This document shows, piece after piece, positions 53,009-61,925 of a stretch of DNA of 64,000 nt (the first letter of the stretch is position 1; each line of letters begins with the position of its first letter). A model generated the notes under the pieces. The model ran no database searches and was not told the DNA's origin. It saw nothing but the letters and a program-made list of their open reading frames with translations. This DNA comes from a bacterium 0.1xD8-71. GTDB taxonomy: Bacteria > Bacillota > Clostridia > Lachnospirales > Lachnospiraceae. The translations under genes and the position numbers were made by a program. The stretch covers positions 186,001-250,000 of the forward strand of contig RAYR01000001.1 in assembly GCA_003612405.1 (NCBI GenBank), given 5' to 3'.

Positions 53009-54337
53009 TTATTTGTTATCAGCGGATTCCTTGTTTGTTTCGGATTTCATGACTTTGGAAAACATAAACTTTGCGTTTTTCTTTTCTTTTACAGGAGGAA
53101 TATATTCTGTAAAGACCTTGGATTCGTCAATCTGTCCGACCGTCATATACGGCTGTATTTCTGTGGGCAGATCTTTTTTGCGAAGCAGTCTGTCGACAAC
53201 GGATTTGACGCCTGCATAGATTACGGCAAAGATAGGCACGCCCACAACCATGCCTAAGACGCCAAACAGGCCGCTGAATATTGTGATTGCAAAAATAACC
53301 CAGAACCCGGATAATCCTGTGGAATCGCCAAGGATTTTGGGGCCCAGGATGTTCCCGTCAAATTGCTGGATAACAAGGATAAGGATTGCAAAATATAGAG
53401 CCTGCACAGGGTCTACCATCAATACTAACAGCGCGCTGGGAATCCCGCCGATCCAGGGACCAAAGAAAGGAATTATATTTGTAACGCCTATGATCACGCT
53501 GACAAGAATGGCATAAGGAGTTCCGATAATGCTGGTGCAGACAAAGCAAATAATGCCGATGATAATGGAATCAACGATTTTTCCGCCGATAAATCCAATA
53601 AAAGTACTGTGAATAAAGCGGAAATTAGAGATAATCTCATTGCCGGCCTTGCGGTCAAACAATGCATAGGCAATTTTTTTGGCCTGTCCTGCAAACTTTT
53701 CCTTACTTCCAAGAACATAAATGGAGAGAATAAAACCTATCACAAAGTTCCATAACGCTTTAAAAATACCAAGAACGCTCAAAGAAAGTGTCTTGATCAG
53801 CCCATTGATATGTGGAAGCAGATTTGTATTGACATAGTCAAGGATTTTGACCGAATACTGATTGATCAGCTGGTTGACTGCCGCTTCCAGATCGGGATTA
53901 TCTTTGATCAGTCCAAGAGCCCAGTTGGTCAGATTATTGATATACATAGGCATTTGGAAAATAATGCTTTGTATACTGCGGACCACTTCCGGAATGATCA
54001 AACCAAAAAATTCATAAAGTACTACCAGAATCAGTACGATGGTCAGCAGGATGGACATTGCACGCATACGACGTTTGCTCTTGGGCGTCATGGGTATGTT
54101 CGCTTTGAGGTACAAAGGTTTGATAATGCATTTTTCAATTTTATTTAAAATGGGTGTAATCAGGTATGCCAGTACAAAACCGTCAATGATCGGCATGGAA
54201 ATCTGAATGATTTTGCCTATGCCCCCGGTAAAGCTTGAACGGTGAAATAATACATAATAGAATAAAATACTACAGGCGATTACCAGAAAGGCTGTGATGC
54301 CCCAATAGAGATATTTCTTGTTATACTTTAATTTCAT
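53009..54337 (-). CDS. AI-2E family transporter
   Basis: A 442-residue membrane protein with about seven to eight helices. LVSVIIGVTNIIPFFGPWIGGIPSA and FDGNILGPKILGDSTGLSG are the conserved AI-2E/PerM blocks. Members export diverse small molecules or ions, and the substrate here is unknown. ATG at 54337 gives MKLKYNKKYLYWG; GTG 15 bases earlier is possible. The C-terminal ~60 residues are charged and cytoplasmic. Confidence 0.9.
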   Translation of the reverse strand: MKLKYNKKYLYWGITAFLVIACSILFYYVLFHRSSFTGGIGKIIQISMPIIDGFVLAYLITPILNKIEKCIIKPLYLKANIPMTPKSKRRMRAMSILLTIVLILVVLYEFFGLIIPEVVRSIQSIIFQMPMYINNLTNWALGLIKDNPDLEAAVNQLINQYSVKILDYVNTNLLPHINGLIKTLSLSVLGIFKALWNFVIGFILSIYVLGSKEKFAGQAKKIAYALFDRKAGNEIISNFRFIHSTFIGFIGGKIVDSIIIGIICFVCTSIIGTPYAILVSVIIGVTNIIPFFGPWIGGIPSALLVLMVDPVQALYFAILILVIQQFDGNILGPKILGDSTGLSGFWVIFAITIFSGLFGVLGMVVGVPIFAVIYAGVKSVVDRLLRKKDLPTEIQPYMTVGQIDESKVFTEYIPPVKEKKNAKFMFSKVMKSETNKESADNK

Positions 54338-54489
54338 TTGCAAAAACCCCACTGTATATTGATAGATTAGATATATTCAGTATAACATCTTTTTTCATTT
54401 CTGCATCATAATTTTATAAAAAATTAGTGCCAAGTGTATCAATACTCTGTATAATGGAGTTTGACAGACAGAGAAAATGAGGTTGTTTT

Positions 54490-55215
54490 ATGAAATTACA
54501 GCAGGTGTTGAGTCTTACGAGAAAAGCAGTTGACGATTATCATATGATTGAACCGGGGGACAGAATTGCGGTGGGAATATCCGGCGGTAAAGACAGTCTC
54601 ACACTGCTCTACGCGCTGCATGGACTGCAACGTTTCTATCCTGCCGCCTTTGAACTGTGTGCGGTCACTGTGGATCTTGGATTCGGGAATCTGGATCTTG
54701 GGCGGATTGAGGAACTTTGCCGGACTATGGATGTGGAGTATCATATTGTGAAGACAGATATCGCCAGGATTGTTTTTGAAGACCGTTGTGAGTCCAATCC
54801 CTGTTCTCTGTGTGCCAAAATGCGCAAGGGGGCCCTCAATGACGCCATGAAGGAAGCCGGCTGTAATAAGGTGGCTTACGCGCATCACAAGGACGATGTG
54901 GTGGAAACCATGATGATGTCTTTGATTTATGAAGGAAGATTTCATACCTTTCGCCCTGTCACCTATTTAGACCGCACGCAGATTACTGTGATACGGCCCC
55001 TGATCTATATGAATGAGGCGGATGTGATCGGTTTTGTGAGAAAGAATGATGTGCCGGTGGTCAAAAGTCCCTGTCCTGCTGACGGGCATACGAAACGGGA
55101 ATATGTCAAAAACCTGGTACGGGACATTAACAAAGAAGCGCCCGGTGTTAAGGAACGCATGTTTACGGCAATCACAGGCGGTAAGATTGAAGGATGGGAA
55201 ACAGATGAACATTAA
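54490..55215 (+). CDS. TtcA-family PP-loop ATPase (tRNA 2-thiolation)
   Basis: A 241-residue ATP-pyrophosphatase of the TtcA family. It has PP-loop SGGKDSLTLLYAL, then CSLCAKMRKGAL with the CxxC and a third Cys in KSPCPADG that would bind an Fe-S cluster. Family members thiolate C32 or other tRNA bases, and the exact position is not certain here. The last 11 bases overlap the recombinase gene. TATAAT at 54450-54455 is a likely -10 box. Confidence 0.85.
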   Translation: MKLQQVLSLTRKAVDDYHMIEPGDRIAVGISGGKDSLTLLYALHGLQRFYPAAFELCAVTVDLGFGNLDLGRIEELCRTMDVEYHIVKTDIARIVFEDRCESNPCSLCAKMRKGALNDAMKEAGCNKVAYAHHKDDVVETMMMSLIYEGRFHTFRPVTYLDRTQITVIRPLIYMNEADVIGFVRKNDVPVVKSPCPADGHTKREYVKNLVRDINKEAPGVKERMFTAITGGKIEGWETDEH

Positions 55216-56287
55216 CAATACCCCCAATTACCATGACAAACAGAATATAGATAATATTAATAAGATGCGGGATGTTCTGGAAACACTGCCGAAGTTCTGT
55301 AAACAGTTTTTCCGCGGAATCGCTGACACCACTTCCGCCCGCACAAGGTTAGCCTACGCATATGATATCAGACTCTTTTTTGAGTTCCTGCATGAAAAGA
55401 ACAGCTACTGTGCAAGGATGGAGATCAGGGACTACCCTCTCTCACTGTTGGACAGGCTGAGCAGAGAAGATATTGAGGAGTATGCCGAATACCTTTCTTA
55501 TTATCAGAAGGACGGCAGAATATATACCAATGATGAGCGCGGCAAAAAAAGGAAACTGGCTTCCCTGCGCAGTTTCTATAATTATTATTTTAAAGAAGAG
55601 CTGATTGAGAAAAATCCGGCCCAGCTTGTGTCGCTTCCGAAACTGCATGATAAGGAAATCGTGCGTCTGGATGCGGACGAGGTGTCCGTGCTCCTGGATC
55701 AGGTGGAGGATGGTACAGGACTGACCAAGACCCAGCAGCGTTTTCATAATGTGACAAAAGTGCGGGATATGGCCCTTCTTACCCTGCTCTTAGGTACAGG
55801 AATCCGTGTGTCCGAGTGTGTGGGGCTTGATCTTGGAGATGTGGATTTCCGTAATAATGGAATCAGAATCCGCAGAAAGGGAGGCTACGAAGCGGTGGTC
55901 TACTTTGGCGACGAGGTGGCGGAAGCTTTGCAGGCCTATCTGGAAGAGCGTCATCATACAATCCCACAGTCGGGTCATGAGGAAGCTCTTTTCCTATCCA
56001 TGCAGAACAGAAGGATTTCCGTGCGCGCTGTGGAAAATCTGGTAAAGAAGTACTCTTCCACTGTCACCACACTTAAGAAAATTACACCACACAAGCTGCG
56101 AAGCACCTACGGCACTTCCCTTTATCATGAGACAGGTGATATCTATCTGGTAGCGGATGTGCTTGGTCATAAAGATGTCAATACCACCAGAAAGCATTAT
56201 GCGGCGATAGAGGATGACAGGAGGCGGTCAGCCGCCAACAAGGTTACCCTGCGGGAAAAATATGATTCCCGGCCAAAGCAACAATGA
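55205..56287 (+). CDS. Tyrosine recombinase, XerC/XerD-like
   Basis: A 360-residue site-specific recombinase with an N-terminal SAM-like domain (RTRLAYAYDIRLFFEFL-type helices). Catalytic residues are R in GTGIRVSE, K in RRKGGYE, H-x-x-R in PHKLRSTYG, H in LGHKDVNTT and Y in RKHYAAIE. It is chromosomal, 32 kb from the prophage and coupled to a tRNA gene, so probably a housekeeping XerC/D relative rather than the phage integrase. ATG at 55205 is chosen because the earlier frame lies inside ttcA. Confidence 0.88.
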   Translation: MNINNTPNYHDKQNIDNINKMRDVLETLPKFCKQFFRGIADTTSARTRLAYAYDIRLFFEFLHEKNSYCARMEIRDYPLSLLDRLSREDIEEYAEYLSYYQKDGRIYTNDERGKKRKLASLRSFYNYYFKEELIEKNPAQLVSLPKLHDKEIVRLDADEVSVLLDQVEDGTGLTKTQQRFHNVTKVRDMALLTLLLGTGIRVSECVGLDLGDVDFRNNGIRIRRKGGYEAVVYFGDEVAEALQAYLEERHHTIPQSGHEEALFLSMQNRRISVRAVENLVKKYSSTVTTLKKITPHKLRSTYGTSLYHETGDIYLVADVLGHKDVNTTRKHYAAIEDDRRRSAANKVTLREKYDSRPKQQ

Positions 56288-56294
56288 GATAAAC

Positions 56295-56696
56295 TCAGAC
56301 CGCGTCCAATTCATCATAATAAGGAATGATCAGGCTCTGTCCATAACAGATGGTATCGTCCTGGAGTGTGTTTACACGAATGACTTCATTGATATACTCA
56401 TTTACAGAATCATAATGGGTTTCATCCATGTACTCTTCTGCTATGGACCAGAGGGTATCATTGTTGGAGACAGTGATACTCTTAAAATATTTGCAGGAAG
56501 GTTTGACGGTGTCGTCCTGGGCGCTGGAACGAAAGGTGCTCATGGAGATGGAACAAGCTACGATCAGACATACCGTCATCACAAAAAGAAGAAAATTCTT
56601 ATGCATTTCTCTCCTGCGGCGCAGTCTGTTATTGCGGATTCTTCTCTCACTTCTCATATCTTCAACCCTGTAATAATGCCTCATATTGTTTCTCAT
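56295..56696 (-). CDS. LysM-domain cell division suppressor, YneA-like
   Basis: A 133-residue protein with a basic N-terminus and one transmembrane helix (about 35-55). A C-terminal LysM domain (about 75-128: KSITVSNNDTLWSIAEEYM) follows. It is divergent from lexA, the arrangement of YneA, which halts division during SOS. AGGTGAT precedes the chosen ATG. LexA operator matches cover its promoter, so SOS induction is expected. Confidence 0.85.
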   Translation of the reverse strand: MRNNMRHYYRVEDMRSERRIRNNRLRRRREMHKNFLLFVMTVCLIVACSISMSTFRSSAQDDTVKPSCKYFKSITVSNNDTLWSIAEEYMDETHYDSVNEYINEVIRVNTLQDDTICYGQSLIIPYYDELDAV

Positions 56697-56727
56697 AAGT
56701 ATCACCTGACCTTTCTGAATCAAAAAG

Positions 56728-56865
56728 CGAACAAATGTTGCGAACTAGTGTTCTGTATAGATGTATTATACAGAACATACTTTCGGAAGTCAATAGGTTT
56801 TTGAAGAAAAATCGAACAAATATTCTGAATATATGTTTGCTTTTTCTGAAAGGCTGTGCTATGAT
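56728..56865. promoter_or_regulatory. Divergent SOS promoter region with LexA boxes
   Basis: The perfect operator GAACTAGTGTTC (56742-56753) lies among near matches GAACAAATGTTG (56729-56740), GAACATACTTTC (56773-56784) and GAACAAATATTC (56814-56825). The yneA-side promoter is TTGACT at 56793-56788, 17 bases and TATAAT at 56770-56765 (minus strand). The lexA promoter is TTGCTT 56837-56842, 17 bases and TATGAT 56860-56865. A 10-bp inverted repeat GTTCTGTATA/TATACAGAAC (56750-56776) overlaps the minus -10. Confidence 0.82.
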
Positions 56866-56915
56866 AAACATAACGTTAATGATAAACCGCATGTAGAAAG
56901 GGAAAGGTTATTATT

Positions 56916-57536
56916 ATGGCATATGGTAAGATAACTGCCAAACAACAGCAGATTCTTGATTATATTAAAGATGAGATATTGAAACGCGGCTATCCTCCGG
57001 CAGTCCGGGAGATTTGTGAGGCTGTCAATCTGAAATCCACCTCTTCTGTCCATTCACATCTGGAGACTTTGGAGAAGAACGGATACATAAGGCGTGACCC
57101 TACCAAACCAAGGGCAATTGAAATCTGTGACGATAATTTTCAGATGGTGCGAACGGAGATGGTTTCTCTTCCGGTCATCGGACAGGTAGCTGCCGGGCAG
57201 CCTATTTTGGCGGAAGAAAATATTGAAAGCTATTTTCCGGTACCGGCAGATGTGGTTCCGAATGGAGAATCTTTTGTGCTTAAGGTAAAGGGTGACTCCA
57301 TGATCAATGTGGGAATCTACAGCGGCGATCAGATTTTTGTCAAGAGCTGTCAGACAGCCAATAACGGAGACACCGTGGTTGCCATGATAGATGACTCTGC
57401 CACTGTCAAGACGTTTTATAAGGAAGATGGTCATATCCGTCTTCAGCCGGAAAACGATTCCATGGATCCCATTATTGTGGATGACTGCCAGATTCTGGGC
57501 AAGGTATTTGGCGTATTCAGACTTTACCGGCAGTGA
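56916..57536 (+). CDS. lexA: LexA repressor
   Basis: A 206-residue SOS repressor. The winged-helix N-terminus has [24 protein letters not shown] as its recognition region. The cleavage dipeptide is in VAAGQP (Ala-Gly), and the peptidase has Ser in GDSMINVG and Lys in [17 protein letters not shown]. It is autoregulated by the upstream operators. AAAGGGAAAGG precedes the ATG. Confidence 0.97.
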   Translation: MAYGKITAKQQQILDYIKDEILKRGYPPAVREICEAVNLKSTSSVHSHLETLEKNGYIRRDPTKPRAIEICDDNFQMVRTEMVSLPVIGQVAAGQPILAEENIESYFPVPADVVPNGESFVLKVKGDSMINVGIYSGDQIFVKSCQTANNGDTVVAMIDDSATVKTFYKEDGHIRLQPENDSMDPIIVDDCQILGKVFGVFRLYRQ

Positions 57537-57538
57537 AC

Positions 57539-57568
57539 TTGACAGACTATATACAGGCATATTATAAT
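57539..57568 (+). promoter_or_regulatory. Promoter of the FMN riboswitch-ribU unit
   Basis: TTGACA, an 18-base spacer and TATAAT start three bases after the lexA stop. Both hexamers are consensus. Confidence 0.88.
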
Positions 57569-57594
57569 AACGGAAACAACTGCATAGTGATAAT

Positions 57595-57707
57595 GTCTTC
57601 AGGGCAGGGTGAAATTCCCGATCGGCGGTAACAGTCCGCGGGCGCGAAAGCGCGGGCCTGGTGGAATTCCAGGACCGACGGTATAGTCCGGATTAAAGAA
57701 GGTGTGT
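57595..57707 (+). ncRNA. FMN riboswitch (RFN element)
   Basis: Conserved RFN blocks are present in order: AGGGCAGGGTGAAATTCCC, GATCGGCGGT, AACAGTCCGCG, a GGGCGCGAAAGCGC variable arm, CCTGGTGGAATTCCAGG, ACCGACGGTATAGTCCGGAT and AAAGAAG. FMN binding should lower ribU expression. The variable P-arm has a GAAA loop. Confidence 0.95.
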
Positions 57708-57714
57708 TGGAATC

Positions 57715-57734
57715 CCAGATGAGGTCTGGTTTTT
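57715..57734 (+). terminator. Riboswitch-proximal terminator
   Basis: CCAGAT pairs with GTCTGG (one G-U) around GAG, followed directly by TTTTT. It lies eight bases after the aptamer and is the likely expression platform. Confidence 0.6.
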
Positions 57735-57804
57735 ATTCTGTACACTCTTTTATACATCTTCTATCCTGCTCTGATAGACTCTTTTCCATACACCTGCTTA
57801 TATG

Positions 57805-57843
57805 ACACCTGAAGGTCAGATACACTTTCAGGTGTTATTTTTA
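57805..57843 (+). terminator. Second leader terminator
   Basis: ACACCTGAA and TTCAGGTGT are perfectly paired around a 13-base loop, followed by TATTTTTAT. It is a stronger stem than the aptamer-proximal one and could be the regulated terminator instead. Confidence 0.7.
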
Positions 57844-57864
57844 TGATAAAATGCTTCCGCTTAT

Positions 57865-57912
57865 CCGAGTCCGCGAAGCGGATCTCGCAAAGTTATTTGC
57901 GAAGCAAATTAC
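57865..57912 (-). repeat. Dispersed double-hairpin repeat, single inverted unit
   Basis: Read on the minus strand this is GTAATTTGCTTCGCAAAT, AACTTTGCGAGATCCGC, TTC, GCGGACTCGG, the same family as at 40.5 and 45.2 kb. It sits between the riboswitch terminators and the ribU ribosome binding site. Confidence 0.9.
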
Positions 57913-57933
57913 TTTTTTATAAGGAGGTTCACT

Positions 57934-58467
57934 ATGAACAAAACAACAAAACTTGTAACCGGCAGTATGCTCTGTGCGATAGCTTATATAGCTGTGCTTG
58001 TGGGGCAGATTCCAATGATTCTTTTTTTGAAATATGATCCAAAGGATATCATGATTACGATAGGAGGATTTATTTTTGGGCCTGCCACAGCTTTTCTTAT
58101 GGCTGTGATTGTCTCTCTGATAGAGATGTGTACAATCAGCGTAACAGGTGTGATAGGGTGTCTGATGAATGTGATTTCGACCTGTTCTTTTGCCTGTACT
58201 GCTTCTTTCATATATTCTAAAAAAAGAAATGTATACGGAGTTATCCTGGGGCTTCTGGCTGGATGTGCCAGTATGATTACGGTGATGCTGTTGTGGAATT
58301 ATCTGGTGGCACCTGTTTATATGGGATATCCCCGAGAGGAAGTTGTCAAATTGCTGCTTCCTGCATTTCTGCCTTTTAATTTGATAAAGAGCAGCTTAAA
58401 TGCCTTACTGACGATGCTCCTTTATCAGCCGGTGGTCCATATACTGCGGCGGATGCATTTATTGTAA
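57934..58467 (+). CDS. ribU: Riboflavin ECF transporter S component
   Basis: A 177-residue membrane protein with about six helices. KYDPKDIMITIGGFIFGP is the RibU-type flavin-binding segment. TGVIGCLMNVISTCSFAC and KLLLPAFLPFNLIKSSLNA complete the ECF_trnsprt family pattern. It would capture riboflavin and use a shared energising module encoded elsewhere. The upstream FMN riboswitch supports the substrate. AAGGAGG precedes the ATG. Confidence 0.95.
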   Translation: MNKTTKLVTGSMLCAIAYIAVLVGQIPMILFLKYDPKDIMITIGGFIFGPATAFLMAVIVSLIEMCTISVTGVIGCLMNVISTCSFACTASFIYSKKRNVYGVILGLLAGCASMITVMLLWNYLVAPVYMGYPREEVVKLLLPAFLPFNLIKSSLNALLTMLLYQPVVHILRRMHLL

Positions 58468-58634
58468 AAGTTTATTTTAAAAATTTCCAGTATGTACAAT
58501 CATCTGTGAGACATAATAATAGTAACTGTCTGGCAATCTGTTTGTCTAAACAGTTATTATGTGAGAAAAGGATGATATTTATTATTTTTCACATAAATAC
58601 AGGGGTTGATGTATTATGAAGGGGGATGGAAAAC

Positions 58635-58856
58635 ATGAGAAATAAAGGTTTAGACTGTCTTGCCCTGACAATTGCCATCATTGGTGCTGTCAACTGGGGG
58701 TTGATCGGACTTTTCAGCTTTGACCTTGTGGCATTTATTTTTGGTAACATGTCATGGTTTTCAAGAATTATTTATGCGTTGGTGGGTATCGCCGGACTTT
58801 ATATTATTACTTTTTATATGTATACGGGCGGTGTGGAACAATCCCATGAAGCATAA
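58635..58856 (+). CDS. DUF378 small membrane protein
   Basis: A 73-residue protein with two helices. LTIAIIGAVNWGLIGLFSFDLVA and the following FSRIIYALVGIAGLYII are the DUF378 signature. Function unknown. GGGGG lies nine bases before the ATG at 58635; the ATG at 58626 is too close to it. Confidence 0.88.
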   Translation: MRNKGLDCLALTIAIIGAVNWGLIGLFSFDLVAFIFGNMSWFSRIIYALVGIAGLYIITFYMYTGGVEQSHEA

Positions 58857-58902
58857 CGATGCACAAGATACTATGGCACAGTCCGTGCAGGATGGTGCCG
58901 GA

Positions 58903-58933
58903 GGGCTCCGGGTTTTGATACCGGAGCTCTTTT
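58903..58933 (+). terminator. Intrinsic terminator
   Basis: GGGCTCCGG pairs with CCGGAGCTC (one G-U) around a 9-base loop, followed by TTTT. Confidence 0.8.
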
Positions 58934-59037
58934 ACTGCCTGAAAGATTTCGGATTTTCCGATTGCATCCGAAGGTTGAAATACAAAATCTGGAATAGTAT
59001 AATATAAAGAACAGTTTTGGAAAGGAAATAAGGGAAT

Positions 59038-60678
59038 ATGCCGGTATTTGATTCGATACTGCTCAATGTATACAGGACACGTTTATATCTTCCGCTTCTG
59101 ATTGTGGGTGTGATTTTTCTGGTATCACCCAGGGTGCGGAGGCTGGTTTTAAAGGTTACGGATACTTTTTCCCGGCTCAACACAGGTTCCATGGCTGCTG
59201 TGATTTTTGTGGCTGCCTTTATACTCTCTGTGCTTGTCTGCTATGACGGGAAAAGCTGGGGCGGCGATTTCAGTCAGTATTTTGCACAGACCAGGGCACT
59301 GGCGGATCATACTGTGGCCGAATGGTATGAGAAGAACATATTTATTATCAATACCTCTGCGGAAGGAATCGGTTCGGACGTATATCCCTGGTTCTGGTCT
59401 ATTCTGCTTCTGCCCATGTATAAACTCTTTGGATTTCATATGCCGCTTCTGAAAGTATATGAAGCCTTGTTTTTTGCGGCTTCCATGATTCCTTTTGTCT
59501 ATATCTTAAGAAGACGGATCCCTGGGAAACCGGCCTTTTTGATCTGCCTGGGCATTACCTGTAATCTTGCTTTTCTGATGTTTGTCAATACGATTGAGTC
59601 GGATATTCCCAATATGTTCATGGTATTTCTGACATTAAATATGATAGATCTCTACCACAAGGATGCCAGGGACGGCCAGGGATGGCTGTATAAGGGCCTG
59701 CTGGGGGTTCTTGTGGGTGTCCTGATCTTTGCAGACTGTGAGACCAGAACCATGAATCAGGCACTGCTATTGGCCCTGCTGGTTTATGATGTGATTATGG
59801 TTGTATTATCTGTGATCAGAATGTATGGCAGAAAGGAAAGAGAAATTCATTGGAAAAGAAGTCTGTGCAAAGGACTGACGATGGCACTGCCCTTTATCGG
59901 TTATGCGGTAACTGCCAGGGTATTCTATGCTTTTCTGCCCAAAAGCGGGGGCACATATAATGACTATTTTGAGTTTTCCATCGGCAGATTAAAAGAAAAT
60001 ATAATCGGATACTTTAAAATCCTGGGGCAGATGGTATGTGCAACTTCTCGTCCGGTCATTGCCGCAATCAGTTATACAGGTGTCTGTATTCTGTTAATAT
60101 TGGCAGTGGTGGGAATGATTTATCAGTTTAGGAAAGAACTGTATTTCCTGATTTACATCGGCGGCATGATGTGTATGCTTATATTTTATGATTATATGGA
60201 TTCCCGGTTTATCTTTGCCATATATCCTCTTCTCATGCTGTTTGCCTATTGGGGATATGTATGCTTAAGAGATAAATGGAAAGAACATAGATGGATGGAA
60301 GTTGGCAGTCTGCTTTTAAAAGACGGTTATCTGCTGTATATGATTATATTGCTTGTATCATTTTCTGTGACAGCGGTATATATCCAAACGGGACGTTATT
60401 CCCTGCGGCAGGCGGATTCTGTACAGGCGCAGGAGCTCTATGCGTATATCAATGAGAATATCAGTGATGATGCCGTCATCTATTTCTTTAAGCCCAGAGT
60501 TCTGTATCTGTACACGAACGTCTATTCCTACAACTGTTATAACGAGGTGTACAACATGGAGCCGGCCGATTATATAGCGGTCTGTGAGGAGGACGGCTAT
60601 GACCGTGTGTATGCTTATGCAAAAGAACATGGCACATTGGTGTACCAGAATGAGATGTTTTGTTTATATGAACTATGA
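59038..60678 (+). CDS. Polytopic membrane protein, likely GT-C glycosyltransferase
   Basis: A 546-residue protein with about 11-12 hydrophobic helices and a C-terminal ~85-residue extracytoplasmic tail rich in Tyr. The first large loop has SWGGDFSQYFAQTRALAD, whose acidic residue fits the GT-C catalytic position after helix 1, and SEGIGSDVYPWFWSILL follows. GT-C enzymes transfer sugars from polyprenyl carriers to lipid or protein acceptors. No acceptor is evident from the neighbours. The end overlaps the convergent response-regulator gene by six bases. Confidence 0.68.
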   Translation: MPVFDSILLNVYRTRLYLPLLIVGVIFLVSPRVRRLVLKVTDTFSRLNTGSMAAVIFVAAFILSVLVCYDGKSWGGDFSQYFAQTRALADHTVAEWYEKNIFIINTSAEGIGSDVYPWFWSILLLPMYKLFGFHMPLLKVYEALFFAASMIPFVYILRRRIPGKPAFLICLGITCNLAFLMFVNTIESDIPNMFMVFLTLNMIDLYHKDARDGQGWLYKGLLGVLVGVLIFADCETRTMNQALLLALLVYDVIMVVLSVIRMYGRKEREIHWKRSLCKGLTMALPFIGYAVTARVFYAFLPKSGGTYNDYFEFSIGRLKENIIGYFKILGQMVCATSRPVIAAISYTGVCILLILAVVGMIYQFRKELYFLIYIGGMMCMLIFYDYMDSRFIFAIYPLLMLFAYWGYVCLRDKWKEHRWMEVGSLLLKDGYLLYMIILLVSFSVTAVYIQTGRYSLRQADSVQAQELYAYINENISDDAVIYFFKPRVLYLYTNVYSYNCYNEVYNMEPADYIAVCEEDGYDRVYAYAKEHGTLVYQNEMFCLYEL

Positions 60679-61404
60679 GCGGCGGCATAATTTCTGATTG
60701 TAGTGCAGATAGCGTCTGACAAATTCACGGTAATTTTGTTTGGACATGAGCGCCTGTCCTTTTTTCAGATAGATGGTCGTGGCATCGTATTTGGTGATAT
60801 AGCGGAAATTCACAAGATAAGCTCGGTGTGTACGGAAAAAATCCTCTCCTGCTTCCTTTTCCAGGTCTTTCATTTTACCGTAATATTCGATGTCGCTGTC
60901 CAAGGTATGAATCATGATCTTCCGGTCATATACTTCGGCGTAGATGATGTCTTCCAGGTGTATGGTAAAGTGTTTGCCGCCGGCGGTGATGAGGATACCG
61001 GGTTTCTTTCGGGGAACAGACATGCTGAAAGCTTCTGCGTTTTTTCTGTCCAGAACCTGCCTTCTGGCATTTTGGAATACTTCTGTAAATTTATTGTCCG
61101 CAAAGGGCTTCACAAGATAATGGAAAGCTCCCACATCGAAGGCTTCAAAAACATAATCTGCGGTGGCAGTCACAAAGATGATGATCATATTCTTATCTTT
61201 TTGCCGGAGTCTTTTGGCGGTCTCCACGCCATCCGGCTGCGGCATCTGTATATCCAGAAACAGTATATCAGGCAGTGTTTCAGCGCATAAAAGTGCCCTT
61301 CCCGATACATAGGTTACGATCGTATCTGTGGAATAAAGGCACTTTATTTTATCTGCGATATAATCCCGTGCTTTCTGCTCATCATCACATATTCCAATCC
61401 GCAT
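60673..61404 (-). CDS. LytTR response regulator
   Basis: A 243-residue regulator. The receiver domain has acidic pocket CDDE, phosphoacceptor D51 in LFLDIQMP, and conserved K99 in YLVKPF. The LytTR DNA-binding domain (about 135-238) has IIYAEVYDRKIMIHT and FFRTHRAYLVNFRYI. No histidine kinase is adjacent. Targets of such regulators are often envelope, bacteriocin or quorum genes, but none can be named here. Confidence 0.93.
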   Translation of the reverse strand: MRIGICDDEQKARDYIADKIKCLYSTDTIVTYVSGRALLCAETLPDILFLDIQMPQPDGVETAKRLRQKDKNMIIIFVTATADYVFEAFDVGAFHYLVKPFADNKFTEVFQNARRQVLDRKNAEAFSMSVPRKKPGILITAGGKHFTIHLEDIIYAEVYDRKIMIHTLDSDIEYYGKMKDLEKEAGEDFFRTHRAYLVNFRYITKYDATTIYLKKGQALMSKQNYREFVRRYLHYNQKLCRRS

Positions 61405-61519
61405 AACTGTCCATCCTGTTCTCCGTTTTTATATTAGAATCTCAACAACAATTATAGCGGAATTGGCCTGTCATTTGTGATCATCAGACGCAAACGAGAC
61501 TTTTTATGTTGTGAAATGA

Positions 61520-61867
61520 TTACAGGCTGTCTTTTTCGATGGAGATACCATCTCTCCAGATTCTTTCCAGATCATAGAAAAGACGGTTCTCACGGTCAAA
61601 AATATGGATGATGATATCCTGAAAATCCATCAGAATCCAGTTGGCGTTCTGATAACCTTCCATCTGTTTTAGGTGACATCCCTGTTTGGCAAGTTTCTCG
61701 GAGACATTATCGGCCATTGCCTGGATCTGACTCTTGTTGCTGCCGTCCGCAATGATAAAATAATCTGCAATGGTAGATATGTGGCTGATATCAATAATCC
61801 TGATATCTTCTGCTTTTTTGTCTTCCAGGGCGTCTATGGCGAGTTTTGCGATTTCGTTTGTTTTCAT
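61520..61867 (-). CDS. rsfS: Ribosomal silencing factor RsfS
   Basis: A 115-residue protein that binds L14 on the large subunit and blocks 30S joining during starvation. DISHISTIADYFIIADGSNKSQ and DFQDIIIHIFDRENRLFYDLERIW are the defining blocks. It is the last gene of obg-yhbY-nadD-yqeK-rsfS. Confidence 0.96.
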   Translation of the reverse strand: MKTNEIAKLAIDALEDKKAEDIRIIDISHISTIADYFIIADGSNKSQIQAMADNVSEKLAKQGCHLKQMEGYQNANWILMDFQDIIIHIFDRENRLFYDLERIWRDGISIEKDSL

Positions 61868-61925
61868 AAGTGCTGTCGGTTCCTTTCACGGTGTCAGTTC
61901 ATTTTCCCCTTTTTACGGACAAATG

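Noticed and set aside
55205..56287. Tyrosine recombinase as the prophage integrase
   Set aside because: It is 32 kb from the prophage end, coupled to a tRNA-thiolation gene and has chromosomal codon use. The real integrase is expected left of the window.
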